A DNA stretch of 28,546 nt from a bacterium UBP15_UBA6099 (GTDB lineage Bacteria; UBP15; UBA6099): NCBI GenBank assembly GCA_002435745.1, contig DIWT01000053.1:1-28546 (forward strand), written 5' to 3'. Each line of letters begins with the position of its first letter. Position 1 is the first letter of the stretch. Shown here one piece after another: positions 16,090 to 24,148 of this stretch. The notes under the pieces are model-generated. The model saw only the letters and a list, made by a program, of their open reading frames with translations. It did not search any database and was not told the origin of the DNA. Both the position numbers and the translations under genes were made by a program.

Positions 16090-18612
16090 TCAGATTATCT
16101 CCCGCTCCTTCTGAATCAGCGAGTACACTTCTATCTGGTCTCCCTCTTCGTACGCCTCGAACCCTTCCAGCGTCACGCCGCACTCGTATCCCTGCGCCAC
16201 GTTCTTCACGCTGTCCTTGAATCGCCTCAGCGAAGACACTTTCGTCTTGAGTATTTCGTTGCCGCCCCTTATGAGCCTCGCGATCATTCCCGTCTTCAGC
16301 TCGCCCTCTGTGACCATGCAGCCGGCGATGTTTCCGAACTTCGACGAGGCGAACGTCTGCCTCACTTCCGCTCTGCCGCTGAAATGCTCGTCGAACTCGG
16401 GAGCGAGCATGCCCGCCATCGCCAGTTTAACATCGTCTATCAGCTTGTATATGATGTCGTAGAACCTTATCTCAACTTTTTCGGAATTGGCGCGGGCGCG
16501 CGCGTCGGGTATCACGTTCACGTTGTACGCCACGACAATCGCGTTCGCCGCCGCCGCCAGCATGATGTCCGTCTCGTTCACGTCTCCCGCCGCCACGCGG
16601 ATCACGTTCACCCGCACCTGCTCGTGCTTGATCCCCTCCAGCGCCTGCACTATCGCCTCGACCGAACCTTGCACGTCGCCTTTCAGCACCACTTTCAATT
16701 CCTGCAGACTGTCGGATTTCATCCTGATGAACAGGTCTTCAAGCGTTATCCGGCTTTCGTACTTCATCTTCTCTTCGCGGTTCTTGAACTCCCTCTTCGC
16801 CGCGATTTCCCTCGCCGTCTTTTCGTCCTCAATAGCGAAGAACTGATCTCCGGCCTCCGGCATTTCGTGAAGCCCGTGAACCTCAACGGGCATAGACGCG
16901 AACGCGGACTGCACTCTTTCGCCGAGGTCGTTTTCCAACGCGCGCGCCTTCCCGTACGTCCTTCCAGCCACCATATAGTCGCCGACGTTCAGCGTTCCGT
17001 TCTGAACCAGAACCGTCGCCACCGGGCCTTTTCCCTTGTCCAGCTTCGCCTCGATGACAGTTCCTATCGCCCTTCTCTTCGGGCTGGCTTTCAGTTCCAT
17101 TATGTCCGTGACGAGGAACACCATGTCCAGCAGGTCCTCGATTCCCTGTTTCTGAAGAGCTGACACCTCGACGAACACGGTGTCGCCGCCCCAGTTTTCG
17201 GGAACAAGCCCTTTGTCGGAAAGCATCTGGCGCACCCTGTCCGGGTTGGCCTGCGGTTTGTCTATCTTATTTATCGCCACGAGGATCGGCACTTTCGCGT
17301 CCCGCGCGTGGTCGATGGCCTCTATCGTCTGCGGCATCACGCCGTCGTCCGCCGCCACCACCAGCACCGCCAGATCCGTCACCTTCGCGCCCCTCGCCCT
17401 CAACTGCGTGAAAGCCGCGTGGCCGGGCGTGTCCAAGAACGTTATTTTTCTTCCGTTGTGAGTTATCTGGTACGCGCCTATATGCTGAGTGATCCCGCCG
17501 AACTCCGTGGCCGTCACGTCCGTGTGCCGGATGGCGTCCAGCAACTTTGTCTTCCCGTGGTCGACGTGTCCGAGCACCGTCACCACCGGGGCGCGCTCTA
17601 TCTTCTCACCGGCCTCTTCTTCTTCATGAATGGCGGCCAGCTCTTCTTCCGTTTCCGGCCCCGCGTCCTTCATGTCATGAAACACCTTGCATTCGTAACT
17701 GTCCGCCACCAGCTTGATGATTTCCAAGTCCAGACTCTGGTTCAGCGTCGTCATCAACTGCAATTCCTTCATAAGGTACATGATGATGTCGGAAGATTTC
17801 GCTCCCAACTCGTGCGCCAACTCCCGCACCGTCATCGGCCCGGAAACTCGTATCCTTTTTCTGAGAACCGGCTTCTGTTCCTCTTCCGTCTGACCCGCTC
17901 CGCGTTCTTTCTTCGAGCGTTTTTTGATAAATGTTGTTTTCGTTATTCCCCGGCGGTCCTTCTGCAATCCTTTCTGCTTGATCGCGTCCAGCCTTTTCGC
18001 CGGGCTTGCGTACATATCGACGGGTTTATCCTTCTTCTCGCCGTCCGTCTTGGGAAATTTCGGCCCGCCGAGTTTTTTTATCTTGTCCTTCTTGTCTATT
18101 TCCAGCTTGAGCGCGGGCGCTATAACTTCCGGCTCCGCCAGTTCCGGCGTTATATCCGGCGCGTCTTCAATCTTCGGCGCTTGTTGAACGGGAGGCTTGG
18201 CCGCCTGAAATTGAGGTTTCTGAACAGGTTTCGATTCCGGTCTCGACGCTGCGGGAGCGGGCTTCTGCTCCGGCGCTTTGGGCGCGGGAGGCGGCGGCGC
18301 CGCCGGCGCGACAGGCTTTCTCTCAGGAGGCGGAACCGGGCGCGGCGCGACTGTCTTCTGCCGAGGCTCTTCATATTCCGGATCATCTTCCGACCGCGGC
18401 TTCGGCGGCGAATCGATGAATTCCTCTTCCGGCTCTTCAAACAAATGAAGCCCCATCTGACGCTTCACTTGGTTGATTGCTTCATCGTCGACAGCGTTGA
18501 ATATGTTGTCAACGCGAACGCCCATGAACTTCAGCTTCCGCAAGAGATCGTTCGTCGAAAGCCCAAGCTCCTTCGCGTATTCGTAAATTCTTTTCTTTTT
18601 CGCTTTTGCCAT
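16090..18612 (-). CDS. infB: Translation initiation factor IF-2
   Basis: 840 aa. IF-2 places initiator tRNA on the 30S subunit and promotes subunit joining. The protein has a first IF2_N domain (about 1-55), a long linker (about 60-230) rich in Pro, Ala, Lys and Glu, a second IF2_N domain (about 255-315) and the GTPase domain from about 340 with GHVDHGKT (G1), DTPGHAAF (G3) and NKID (G4). The beta-barrel and C-terminal fMet-tRNA-binding domains follow. The low-complexity linker (runs of AAPPPPAP type) is normal for IF-2. It lies downstream of nusA after a 206-nt spacer in which ylxR would usually lie. Confidence 0.97.
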   Translation of the reverse strand: MAKAKKKRIYEYAKELGLSTNDLLRKLKFMGVRVDNIFNAVDDEAINQVKRQMGLHLFEEPEEEFIDSPPKPRSEDDPEYEEPRQKTVAPRPVPPPERKPVAPAAPPPPAPKAPEQKPAPAASRPESKPVQKPQFQAAKPPVQQAPKIEDAPDITPELAEPEVIAPALKLEIDKKDKIKKLGGPKFPKTDGEKKDKPVDMYASPAKRLDAIKQKGLQKDRRGITKTTFIKKRSKKERGAGQTEEEQKPVLRKRIRVSGPMTVRELAHELGAKSSDIIMYLMKELQLMTTLNQSLDLEIIKLVADSYECKVFHDMKDAGPETEEELAAIHEEEEAGEKIERAPVVTVLGHVDHGKTKLLDAIRHTDVTATEFGGITQHIGAYQITHNGRKITFLDTPGHAAFTQLRARGAKVTDLAVLVVAADDGVMPQTIEAIDHARDAKVPILVAINKIDKPQANPDRVRQMLSDKGLVPENWGGDTVFVEVSALQKQGIEDLLDMVFLVTDIMELKASPKRRAIGTVIEAKLDKGKGPVATVLVQNGTLNVGDYMVAGRTYGKARALENDLGERVQSAFASMPVEVHGLHEMPEAGDQFFAIEDEKTAREIAAKREFKNREEKMKYESRITLEDLFIRMKSDSLQELKVVLKGDVQGSVEAIVQALEGIKHEQVRVNVIRVAAGDVNETDIMLAAAANAIVVAYNVNVIPDARARANSEKVEIRFYDIIYKLIDDVKLAMAGMLAPEFDEHFSGRAEVRQTFASSKFGNIAGCMVTEGELKTGMIARLIRGGNEILKTKVSSLRRFKDSVKNVAQGYECGVTLEGFEAYEEGDQIEVYSLIQKEREII

Positions 18613-18818
18613 TATTCTGTTCAGCCCCCCGAAGTCGCCCCTTGGAGCGACCTTTCAATCTGCTTCGTCATGTCGTCATCGCGCGGTCCGCCTTCCTAGG
18701 CCCCGGCGTTCGCCACGCAGTTCTCATCCGCCGGCGCTTTATTTCCTCAAGTCCGGATTCTTCATCCGGAACAATCAATCATCCTTTTGCGGCAAAACTC
18801 TCTCTTGCCGCGCTCTTC
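18613..18818 (-). other. Structured nusA-infB spacer without ylxR
   Basis: No coding frame is supported in these 206 nt. Three perfect inverted repeats are visible: GTCGC/GCGAC near 18635-18653, TCCGGAT (18752-18758)/ATCCGGA (18764-18770) with a 5-nt loop, and GCGGCAA (18789-18795)/TTGCCGC (18805-18811) with a 9-nt loop. None has a T-run on the minus strand. In many genomes ylxR, sometimes with an L7Ae-like gene, lies here. Confidence 0.45.
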
Positions 18819-20288
18819 TCAGTCCTCTTCAACCGACGCTTCGCCTTCTTCCGCAGAAACTTCCACTGTGTCTGATGCGCCTTCAACATCGGACGCTTCG
18901 CCTTCAACGTCTGAAGTTCCTTCAACATCGGACGCCGCTTCGCCTTCAGCGCCGGAAACTTCGTCAGTGGCCTTAGACGCTTCTTTTCTTTCAGCGGCTA
19001 TCGACTCCGGAGCCTGCGGCGGCGCATGTCCTTCCTCCAGCAGCTTCACTCCGTTTTCTTTCATTTTTTCCTTAATCTCTTCAAGCGACTTGTCTCCGAT
19101 TCCGGGCAGGCCTGTAACTTCGCCCTCCGTCATCTTTGCCAGATCGTAAACATATTTCAGTCCCGCTTCCGCCAGAAGGTTGAATGTTCTGGTGGACAGC
19201 CCGACGCCTTCCAGCGGCTTCGACAGCAAATCGGACACGCGAAGCTCCTGCGTCAGCCGCTCTTTTTCCGTGTCGCTCAATATGTCTATCTTCCATGTCG
19301 TCAGCTTGTTCGCGAGGCGGGCATTCTGTCCCTGCTTTCCTATCGCAAGCGAAAGCTGATTGTCAGGCACGATGACCTCCGCGCTGTGGTCGTCGAATAT
19401 CTCAACCGAGATAACCTGCGCCGGGCTAAGCGCGTGCGCTATGAACTGCGCCGGCTCGTCGCTCCACGGTATGATGTCTATCTTCTCTCCGTTAAGCTCG
19501 TTGACGATGTTCTTGACCCTGCTCCCCTTGTACCCTACGCACGCCCCCACCGGGTCCACTTTCTCCTGCGTGGACACCACCGCCATCTTGGTCCGGTATC
19601 CGGCCTCCCTGACGATTTCCTTCACCTGCACTATTCCCTGCGCTATCTCCGGGACTTCTATCGAGAACAGCTTCTTGACGAATTCGGGATCGCTCCTCGA
19701 AAGTATTATCTCGTTGTCCTTCGTTCCTCTGCGAACTTCCTTCACAAGCACTTTGAGCCGCCGGCCTATGCTCGGCTTCTCTCCGGGAATTCTTTCCTCT
19801 CGCGGCAGAAGCCCGTCTATCCGGTCGAAACTTACTATGATTCCGTTGCTCGTTATCCTGCTGACGATGCCCGTTATTATCTGCGTCTCTTTGTCGGCGA
19901 ACCTGTCGAGCTGCATATTGCGTTCCATGTCGCGGACGCGCTGCACGATTAGCTGCTTGACTGTCTGTATGCCGATTCTGCGAAAATTTCGCAGCGTCGC
20001 GGCGGTCTCCACAAGCTCCCCTACCTCGACTTCGTCGTTCACGCGCTGCGCGTCTTCAAGCGATATCTCCAACGCCGGGTTTCTAACTTCTTCCACGACT
20101 TCCCTGACGCGGTAGATGTTGAGTCGTCCCGAGTCCACGTCAAATTCGACCCGGATAGACTGCAATCCTTCCGACTCCTGCTGATACGCCTTAACGAGAG
20201 CGTCCTCGACGATTTCCTGAATCAATTCCGGCGGCAGTTCGCGCTCGCGCTCAATCTGCCTGATCGCAAGTAAAAAGTCCGATGTCAC
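18819..20288 (-). CDS. nusA: Transcription termination/antitermination factor NusA
   Basis: 489 aa, starting with GTG at 20288 (AAAGGAG lies 7 nt upstream). NusA binds RNA polymerase and nascent RNA and modulates pausing, termination and antitermination. The order is the RNAP-binding N-terminal domain (1-130), S1 (about 132-200), KH1 (about 230-290, GACVGYKGSRVKNI) and KH2 (IPDNQLSLAIGKQGQNARLA-type segment). Then comes a helix-hairpin-helix segment (about 355-420, LSTRTFNLLAEAGL and GIGDKSLEEI) resembling the RNA polymerase alpha C-terminal domain. The last 50 or so residues are a strongly acidic repeat tail built on SDVEG. It is the first gene of its operon; rimP, normally just upstream, is absent. 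Confidence 0.96.
   Translation of the reverse strand: MTSDFLLAIRQIERERELPPELIQEIVEDALVKAYQQESEGLQSIRVEFDVDSGRLNIYRVREVVEEVRNPALEISLEDAQRVNDEVEVGELVETAATLRNFRRIGIQTVKQLIVQRVRDMERNMQLDRFADKETQIITGIVSRITSNGIIVSFDRIDGLLPREERIPGEKPSIGRRLKVLVKEVRRGTKDNEIILSRSDPEFVKKLFSIEVPEIAQGIVQVKEIVREAGYRTKMAVVSTQEKVDPVGACVGYKGSRVKNIVNELNGEKIDIIPWSDEPAQFIAHALSPAQVISVEIFDDHSAEVIVPDNQLSLAIGKQGQNARLANKLTTWKIDILSDTEKERLTQELRVSDLLSKPLEGVGLSTRTFNLLAEAGLKYVYDLAKMTEGEVTGLPGIGDKSLEEIKEKMKENGVKLLEEGHAPPQAPESIAAERKEASKATDEVSGAEGEAASDVEGTSDVEGEASDVEGASDTVEVSAEEGEASVEED
18880..18935 (-). repeat. Short direct repeats coding for the acidic NusA tail
   Basis: The 17-bp unit CCTTCAACATCGGACGC occurs exactly at 18880-18896 and 18919-18935, with diverged copies around it (for example CCTTCAACGTCTGAAG at 18901-18916). 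In the protein this gives three SDVEG units. It looks like a slippage-prone tail that has grown by local duplication. Confidence 0.8.
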
Positions 20289-20324
20289 GGCCGTGCTCCT
20301 TTAATTTCTTTTTTTCGCCCGCTT

Positions 20325-20343
20325 CCGGGAATCCTGTTCCCGG
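20325..20343 (-). promoter_or_regulatory. Leader hairpin close to the nusA ribosome site
   Basis: CCGGGAA (20325-20331) and TTCCCGG (20337-20343) form a perfect 7-bp stem with a 5-nt loop, about 22 nt upstream of the AAAGGAG ribosome site of nusA. It lies downstream of the terminator-like hairpin in the same leader. Confidence 0.5.
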
Positions 20344-20365
20344 TCCGCGTTTTTCCCCTATCAAC

Positions 20366-20390
20366 AAAAAAAGTGGGCTGAACCCACTTT
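20366..20390 (-). terminator. Intrinsic-terminator-like attenuator in the nusA leader
   Basis: On the minus strand AAAGTGGG (20390-20383) pairs perfectly with CCCACTTT (20377-20370) around a TTCAG loop, and the T-run continues to 20366 (seven T in all). It lies after the promoter at 20434-20462 and before the nusA start, so a transcript must read through it. Upstream, GGCCCG and CGGGCC arms and a GCGGG/CCCGC pair (20394-20424) can form alternative pairings. A terminator-like hairpin ahead of rimP-nusA operons is known in other bacteria; equivalence here is inferred. Confidence 0.75.
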
Positions 20391-20433
20391 CGGCGGGTCG
20401 GCCCGCTCGCATAACGACGGGCCGTTTTGCAAT

Positions 20434-20462
20434 ATTATAGACACCTGCTCCTGTTTTGTAAA
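20434..20462 (-). promoter_or_regulatory. Strong sigma-70 promoter of the nusA-infB-rpsO-pnp operon
   Basis: On the minus strand TTTACA (20462-20457), a 17-nt spacer and a perfect TATAAT (20439-20434) match 11 of 12 consensus positions. Transcription would start near 20427, giving a leader of about 140 nt that includes the attenuator hairpin. Confidence 0.8.
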
Positions 20463-20567
20463 CTCCGCGCTCATTATTTATTGATTACCATATACTATAT
20501 AACGTTTTGTGAAATTTTCACCAAAAACCTTTCTCTTTATTCATTCTTTATGGAATAATTTTCGTCG

Positions 20568-21497
20568 ATGATTGCGTCTTTGAGGAAAATCGCAAAAACC
20601 GCTTTCGCGTTGATCTTCGCTATCGCGTTTGCGCTGGTTCTCTTTGCTCTGTATTCCATTTATCTAGAACCTCGATGGGTCGAAGTCACGCGCCACGACG
20701 TTCTATTCGAAAACTATCCCGCGGACTCCCCGCCTCTGAAAATCCTCCTAATGGCGGATTTCCACTGCGGGCCTTACATGCCCGTCGAACGCTTGAGGCG
20801 CTTCATCGATATCGCCAATAAGCAGTCCGCCGACGCCGCTTTGCTCAACGGCGATTTTGTCAGCTACTCCGAAAAAAACGCCGACGCCTGCGCCATCGAA
20901 CTTTCCCGCCTGAAAACCACGCTCGGCTCCTTTGCCGCCCTCGGCAACCATGACTACTGGGAAGACGCCTACTATGTGGCGGACGCCCTCAGAAACAACG
21001 GCATCGACGTCGTCGTCAATGGAAATCGCCGCTTGGCTGACGGCGTATGGCTTGCCTCTATCGACGACGAGTGGACCGGTCATCCCAATCCCGACAAGGC
21101 GTTCAGAGGCATCCCGCCCGGCTCCGTCCGCATCGCCCTCACTCACAGCCCAAAGCTCTTCCCGGCCCTCAGGGACCGCGACTGCCTCGCTCTCTCCGGA
21201 CACACTCACTCCGGTCAGATTGACATCCCCGGCATCCCCAGAAATCAGCTTCCCGGTCTACTCAACTCGCGCTACCTCAGAGGATGGTACTTCGACGGAA
21301 ATTCCAGATTGTACGTCAATCGCGGCCTCGGCATGGTTAATCCTCCTATGAGATTCCGCGCCAGACCAGAAATTTCAGTATTCACAATAAGCCGCGGAAC
21401 CCCCGATATCTCTAGCATGAAAGCCAACGAGCCTTTCGACCCCGACGCCCCCATAAGAAAGTTCTCTTTCCGCTTGATGAGATTCATCACCCGCTGA
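20568..21497 (+). CDS. Membrane-anchored calcineurin-like metallophosphoesterase
   Basis: 309 aa. An uncleaved membrane segment (about 11-33) precedes the phosphoesterase domain. All metal-site motifs are present: D64 and H66 (MADFHCG), D96 (NGDFVSY), N127 and H128 (GNHDY), H193 (THSPK), and H212 and H214 (GHTHSGQ). The group includes YkuE-type and UDP-2,3-diacylglucosamine pyrophosphatase (LpxG-type) enzymes; the DFHCG/GHTHSGQ pattern with an N-terminal anchor fits either. The substrate cannot be told. If it acts on lipid A precursors the organism has an outer membrane, but no lpx genes are in the window to support this. The upstream ribosome site is weak. It is divergent from nusA and convergent with the mutase gene. 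Confidence 0.88.
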   Translation: MIASLRKIAKTAFALIFAIAFALVLFALYSIYLEPRWVEVTRHDVLFENYPADSPPLKILLMADFHCGPYMPVERLRRFIDIANKQSADAALLNGDFVSYSEKNADACAIELSRLKTTLGSFAALGNHDYWEDAYYVADALRNNGIDVVVNGNRRLADGVWLASIDDEWTGHPNPDKAFRGIPPGSVRIALTHSPKLFPALRDRDCLALSGHTHSGQIDIPGIPRNQLPGLLNSRYLRGWYFDGNSRLYVNRGLGMVNPPMRFRARPEISVFTISRGTPDISSMKANEPFDPDAPIRKFSFRLMRFITR

Positions 21498-21545
21498 CGT
21501 CTCCCCTGCATCGTTTTCATAAAAAATTCGCCGCATCTAATCAAA

Positions 21546-21582
21546 GCCGATTTTATTTTGAACGAAGTTCAATAAAATCGGC
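21546..21582 (+). terminator. Candidate terminator hairpin after the metallophosphoesterase gene
   Basis: GCCGATTTTATT (21546-21557) and AATAAAATCGGC (21571-21582) are perfect 12-bp arms; the loop can pair further (TTGAAC with GTTCAA). A run of eight T begins at 21592, nine bases after the stem. That offset makes it less than canonical, but it is the only terminator-like structure after the gene. Confidence 0.5.
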
Positions 21583-21608
21583 GATTAAGAGTTTTTTTTG
21601 GTAGGGGC

Positions 21609-21646
21609 GCGGGGAAACCTATTTTTGCAAAAAATGGTTTCCCCGC
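21609..21646. repeat. Large imperfect palindrome in the convergent spacer
   Basis: GCGGGGAAACC (21609-21619) and GGTTTCCCCGC (21636-21646) are perfect 11-bp arms. The interior (ATTTTT, GC, AAAAAAT) is almost self-complementary too, so nearly the whole 38 bp folds back on itself. No T-run follows on the minus strand, so it is not an evident terminator. A separate perfect 14-bp palindrome, ATTCTTATAAGAAT, follows at 21649-21662. Confidence 0.75.
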
Positions 21647-21668
21647 AGATTCTTATAAGAATTATTTA

Positions 21669-23342
21669 TCAAGGAGCGCGGAACACTCCGAACACATCTC
21701 GGAACACGCCGCAGATTTCGCCCAGCGTCGCGTCCGCCCGCGCCGCTTCCAGTATCGCGTCAAACAGAGGCGCGTCGGGCGTTTCGGCCAGTTTTCTGAG
21801 AGCGTCAAGAGAAGCGGCCGCCTTCCCTGCGTCTCTTTCCGCTCGCAACTTCTCCAGATTCGCCTTCTGTTCCCGTTCAGCCTGTTCGCTGACACGCAAC
21901 AGTATATGCTTCTTCTCGCCTTTGGCTTGGAACTTGTTTACGCCGACCACCACCCGGCGGCCCGACTCCACATCCTTCTGCCACCTGTACGCCGCGTCTT
22001 GAATCTCTTTCTGCATCCATCCCTTTTCAATCGCTCCCACAGCCCCGCCCATCCCGTCTATCTTCTCGATATACTCCATCGAAACGCGCTCTATCTCGTC
22101 GGTGAGGCTTTCGATGAAATAGGAGCCGGCCAAGGGGTCGATGGTGTCCGCCGCCCCGCTTTCGTGAGCTATTATCTGTTGCGTGCGCAGAGCGACGCGG
22201 ACCGCGTCCTCGCTCGGCAGCGCCAGCGCCTCGTCCCATGAATTCGTGTGCAGCGACTGCGTCCCGCCCAGCACCGCCGCAAGCGCCTGCAGCGTCACCC
22301 TCGCCACATTGTTGTCCGCCTGTTGCGCCGTCAGCATCGACCCCGCCGTCTGCGTGTGGAACCTCATCATCATCGACGTCGGCTTCTTCGCTCCGAAACG
22401 CTCCTTCATTATCTTCGCCCACAGCCTCCGCGCCGCCCGGTACTTCGCTATCTCCTCGAAAAAATTGTTGTGCGCGTTGAAAAAGAAACTCAGCCTCCCC
22501 GCGAACTGGTCCACGTCCAGCCCCGCGTCTATGGCCGACTGCGCATACGCTATCCCGTCAGCCAGCGTGAACGCGACCTCCTGCGCCGCCGTCGATCCCG
22601 CCTCCCGAATGTGATATCCGCTTATGCTTATCGTGTTCCACTTCGGCACGTTCGCCGCGCAATACTTGAACACGTCGGTTATCAGCCTCATCGACGGTTT
22701 CGGCGGGAATATGTACATCCCCCTCGCGGTGTATTCTTTCAAAATATCATTCTGGACGGTCCCGTTGAGAGCGCCCGGAGCTACGCCCTTCCGCTCCGCA
22801 GCGACGATGTACATCGCAAGCAGAACGTTCGCCGGCGCGTTTATCGTCATCGACACGCTTATCTTTGAAAAATCCAACCCGTCGAAAAGAGCCTCGATGT
22901 CCCGCGCCGAATCGACCGGCACGCCCGTCTTTCCAACTTCCCCTTCCGCCAGAGCATTGTCCGAATCCATTCCCAACTGCGTCGGCAAGTCGAACGCAAC
23001 GCTGAAACCCGTCTGCCCCTGCTCCGCCAGATACCTGAAACGCTCGTTGGTTTCTTTTGCCGAAGAGAACCCCGCGTACTGCCGCATCGTCCAGAACCGG
23101 CCTCTGTACATCGTGGGCTGAACCCCGCGCGTGAACGGATATTCCCCCGGAAATCCCACATTGTCGATATACTCTTCATCCGTCGGCGCGTCGCTCGGAC
23201 AATACAGCCTTCCCACTTCTATTCCGGACGTCGTTTCAAAACCGCTCTCCCTCTCGGGGAACTTCCCCACCGATTTGGCCACAGCCCCGTTTTCCCATTC
23301 TTCCTTCTTCTCGCGAATCGTTTTGCGGATATCGTCGCCCAT
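21669..23342 (-). CDS. mcmA1: Methylmalonyl-CoA mutase, large (substrate-binding) subunit
   Basis: 557 aa from the ATG at 23342, chosen because AAGGAG lies 8 nt upstream and because numbering then matches the well-studied mutase: Y89 (RQYAGF), R207 (TARGMYIF) and H244 (SGYHIRE). Y89 and R207 distinguish methylmalonyl-CoA mutase from isobutyryl-CoA mutase (Phe and Gln there). The enzyme interconverts (R)-methylmalonyl-CoA and succinyl-CoA with adenosylcobalamin. Only the TIM-barrel part is encoded; the B12-binding domain (DxHxxG) is absent and must be a separate small subunit elsewhere. An alternative start 14 codons upstream is less likely. No epimerase, small subunit or MeaB-type chaperone is adjacent. 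Confidence 0.94.
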   Translation of the reverse strand: MGDDIRKTIREKKEEWENGAVAKSVGKFPERESGFETTSGIEVGRLYCPSDAPTDEEYIDNVGFPGEYPFTRGVQPTMYRGRFWTMRQYAGFSSAKETNERFRYLAEQGQTGFSVAFDLPTQLGMDSDNALAEGEVGKTGVPVDSARDIEALFDGLDFSKISVSMTINAPANVLLAMYIVAAERKGVAPGALNGTVQNDILKEYTARGMYIFPPKPSMRLITDVFKYCAANVPKWNTISISGYHIREAGSTAAQEVAFTLADGIAYAQSAIDAGLDVDQFAGRLSFFFNAHNNFFEEIAKYRAARRLWAKIMKERFGAKKPTSMMMRFHTQTAGSMLTAQQADNNVARVTLQALAAVLGGTQSLHTNSWDEALALPSEDAVRVALRTQQIIAHESGAADTIDPLAGSYFIESLTDEIERVSMEYIEKIDGMGGAVGAIEKGWMQKEIQDAAYRWQKDVESGRRVVVGVNKFQAKGEKKHILLRVSEQAEREQKANLEKLRAERDAGKAAASLDALRKLAETPDAPLFDAILEAARADATLGEICGVFRDVFGVFRAP

Positions 23343-23497
23343 CGGTTTGTCTCCTTTTTGCGTCCGACAACGTTCATCGGCCAATTCCCTGCCATGCTGA
23401 TTCTCGTCTGATTCCTAATAATACCATATCGCGTTTGAACGAGACCCTTTATTTATTTTTTCTGTTCGAGTCCGCGGAAAATCGTTAAAATAGATTG

Positions 23498-24148
23498 ATG
23501 CCGTATTCAAGGAAACATCATCTCGAAATCGAAGCGGGCGCGGGAAAAGCCCTTCAAGGGATAGACTTGCCCGCAAGGGCGCGGGCGCTCGGATTTCAAA
23601 TTGTCGAAAAACCGGACGCCTCGAAACAAATCATCGTTGACTATCTGGGCCGCAGGGTTTATCTCGACCCCGCAACCCTGAAAACAGCCGACGCCGTCGG
23701 GCGCCCTCTCCCCCTCCAGATGAGAACCATTCTGTTCCACTATCTGCTCAACGAGACCGGCGCGCCCCTCGCGGGCGAATTCATCCCGCTCAGAAAAATC
23801 CCGGAAATGATGAACTACGCCGAAGTCATAAGACGCCGCTCTGAAATCTTCCTGATTAGAGCTTTCGGAAAGAAACCGGAGCTTCTCTTCGACATCATCC
23901 CCACAGTAGACGGCGCGCGCGTGGACATCGGCGACGCCGCCGTCAGGCTCTTCCCGCTTCCTCTAGTCCCGATGCTCGTGGCGATTCACGGCGAGGACGA
24001 GGGCATCCCCGCAGAAGCTTCCGTCATGTTCGACCGCTCGGCTCCTTCCTTGCTTCACCTCGAAGACCTTGTGGTCATCGCCGAGCTTGTCTCTCATAAA
24101 CTCGTGAATTTGACCGCGTCGGAGAACGCGCCGAGGCCCGCTTCATGA
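23498..24148 (+). CDS. DUF3786 domain-containing protein
   Basis: 216 aa, a cytoplasmic protein without membrane segments. It matches the DUF3786 pattern: GRRVYLDPATL, GRPLPLQMRTILFHYLL, a G-E-F-I-P-L-R-K-I-P segment, GDAAVRLFPLPLVPMLV and the E-G-I-P-A-E-A-S-V-M-F-D block. Function is unknown; relatives are found mainly in anaerobic bacteria and archaea, some near corrinoid or Fe-S genes. It is divergent from the B12-dependent mutase gene, which makes a cofactor-related role worth considering but unproven. The ATG at 23498 is preceded by a TTG codon and has no clear ribosome site. Its stop overlaps the next start as ATGA. Confidence 0.8.
   Translation: MPYSRKHHLEIEAGAGKALQGIDLPARARALGFQIVEKPDASKQIIVDYLGRRVYLDPATLKTADAVGRPLPLQMRTILFHYLLNETGAPLAGEFIPLRKIPEMMNYAEVIRRRSEIFLIRAFGKKPELLFDIIPTVDGARVDIGDAAVRLFPLPLVPMLVAIHGEDEGIPAEASVMFDRSAPSLLHLEDLVVIAELVSHKLVNLTASENAPRPAS

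Noticed and set aside
17308..18699. 463-codon plus-strand open frame over infB
   Set aside because: Antisense to IF-2, with an arginine-rich low-complexity product (long R/F/L runs) typical of a shadow frame.
20471..20503. Possible promoter for the metallophosphoesterase (TATACTATATAAC)
   Set aside because: The region is AT-rich and offers -10-like boxes, but no -35 lies at a proper distance.
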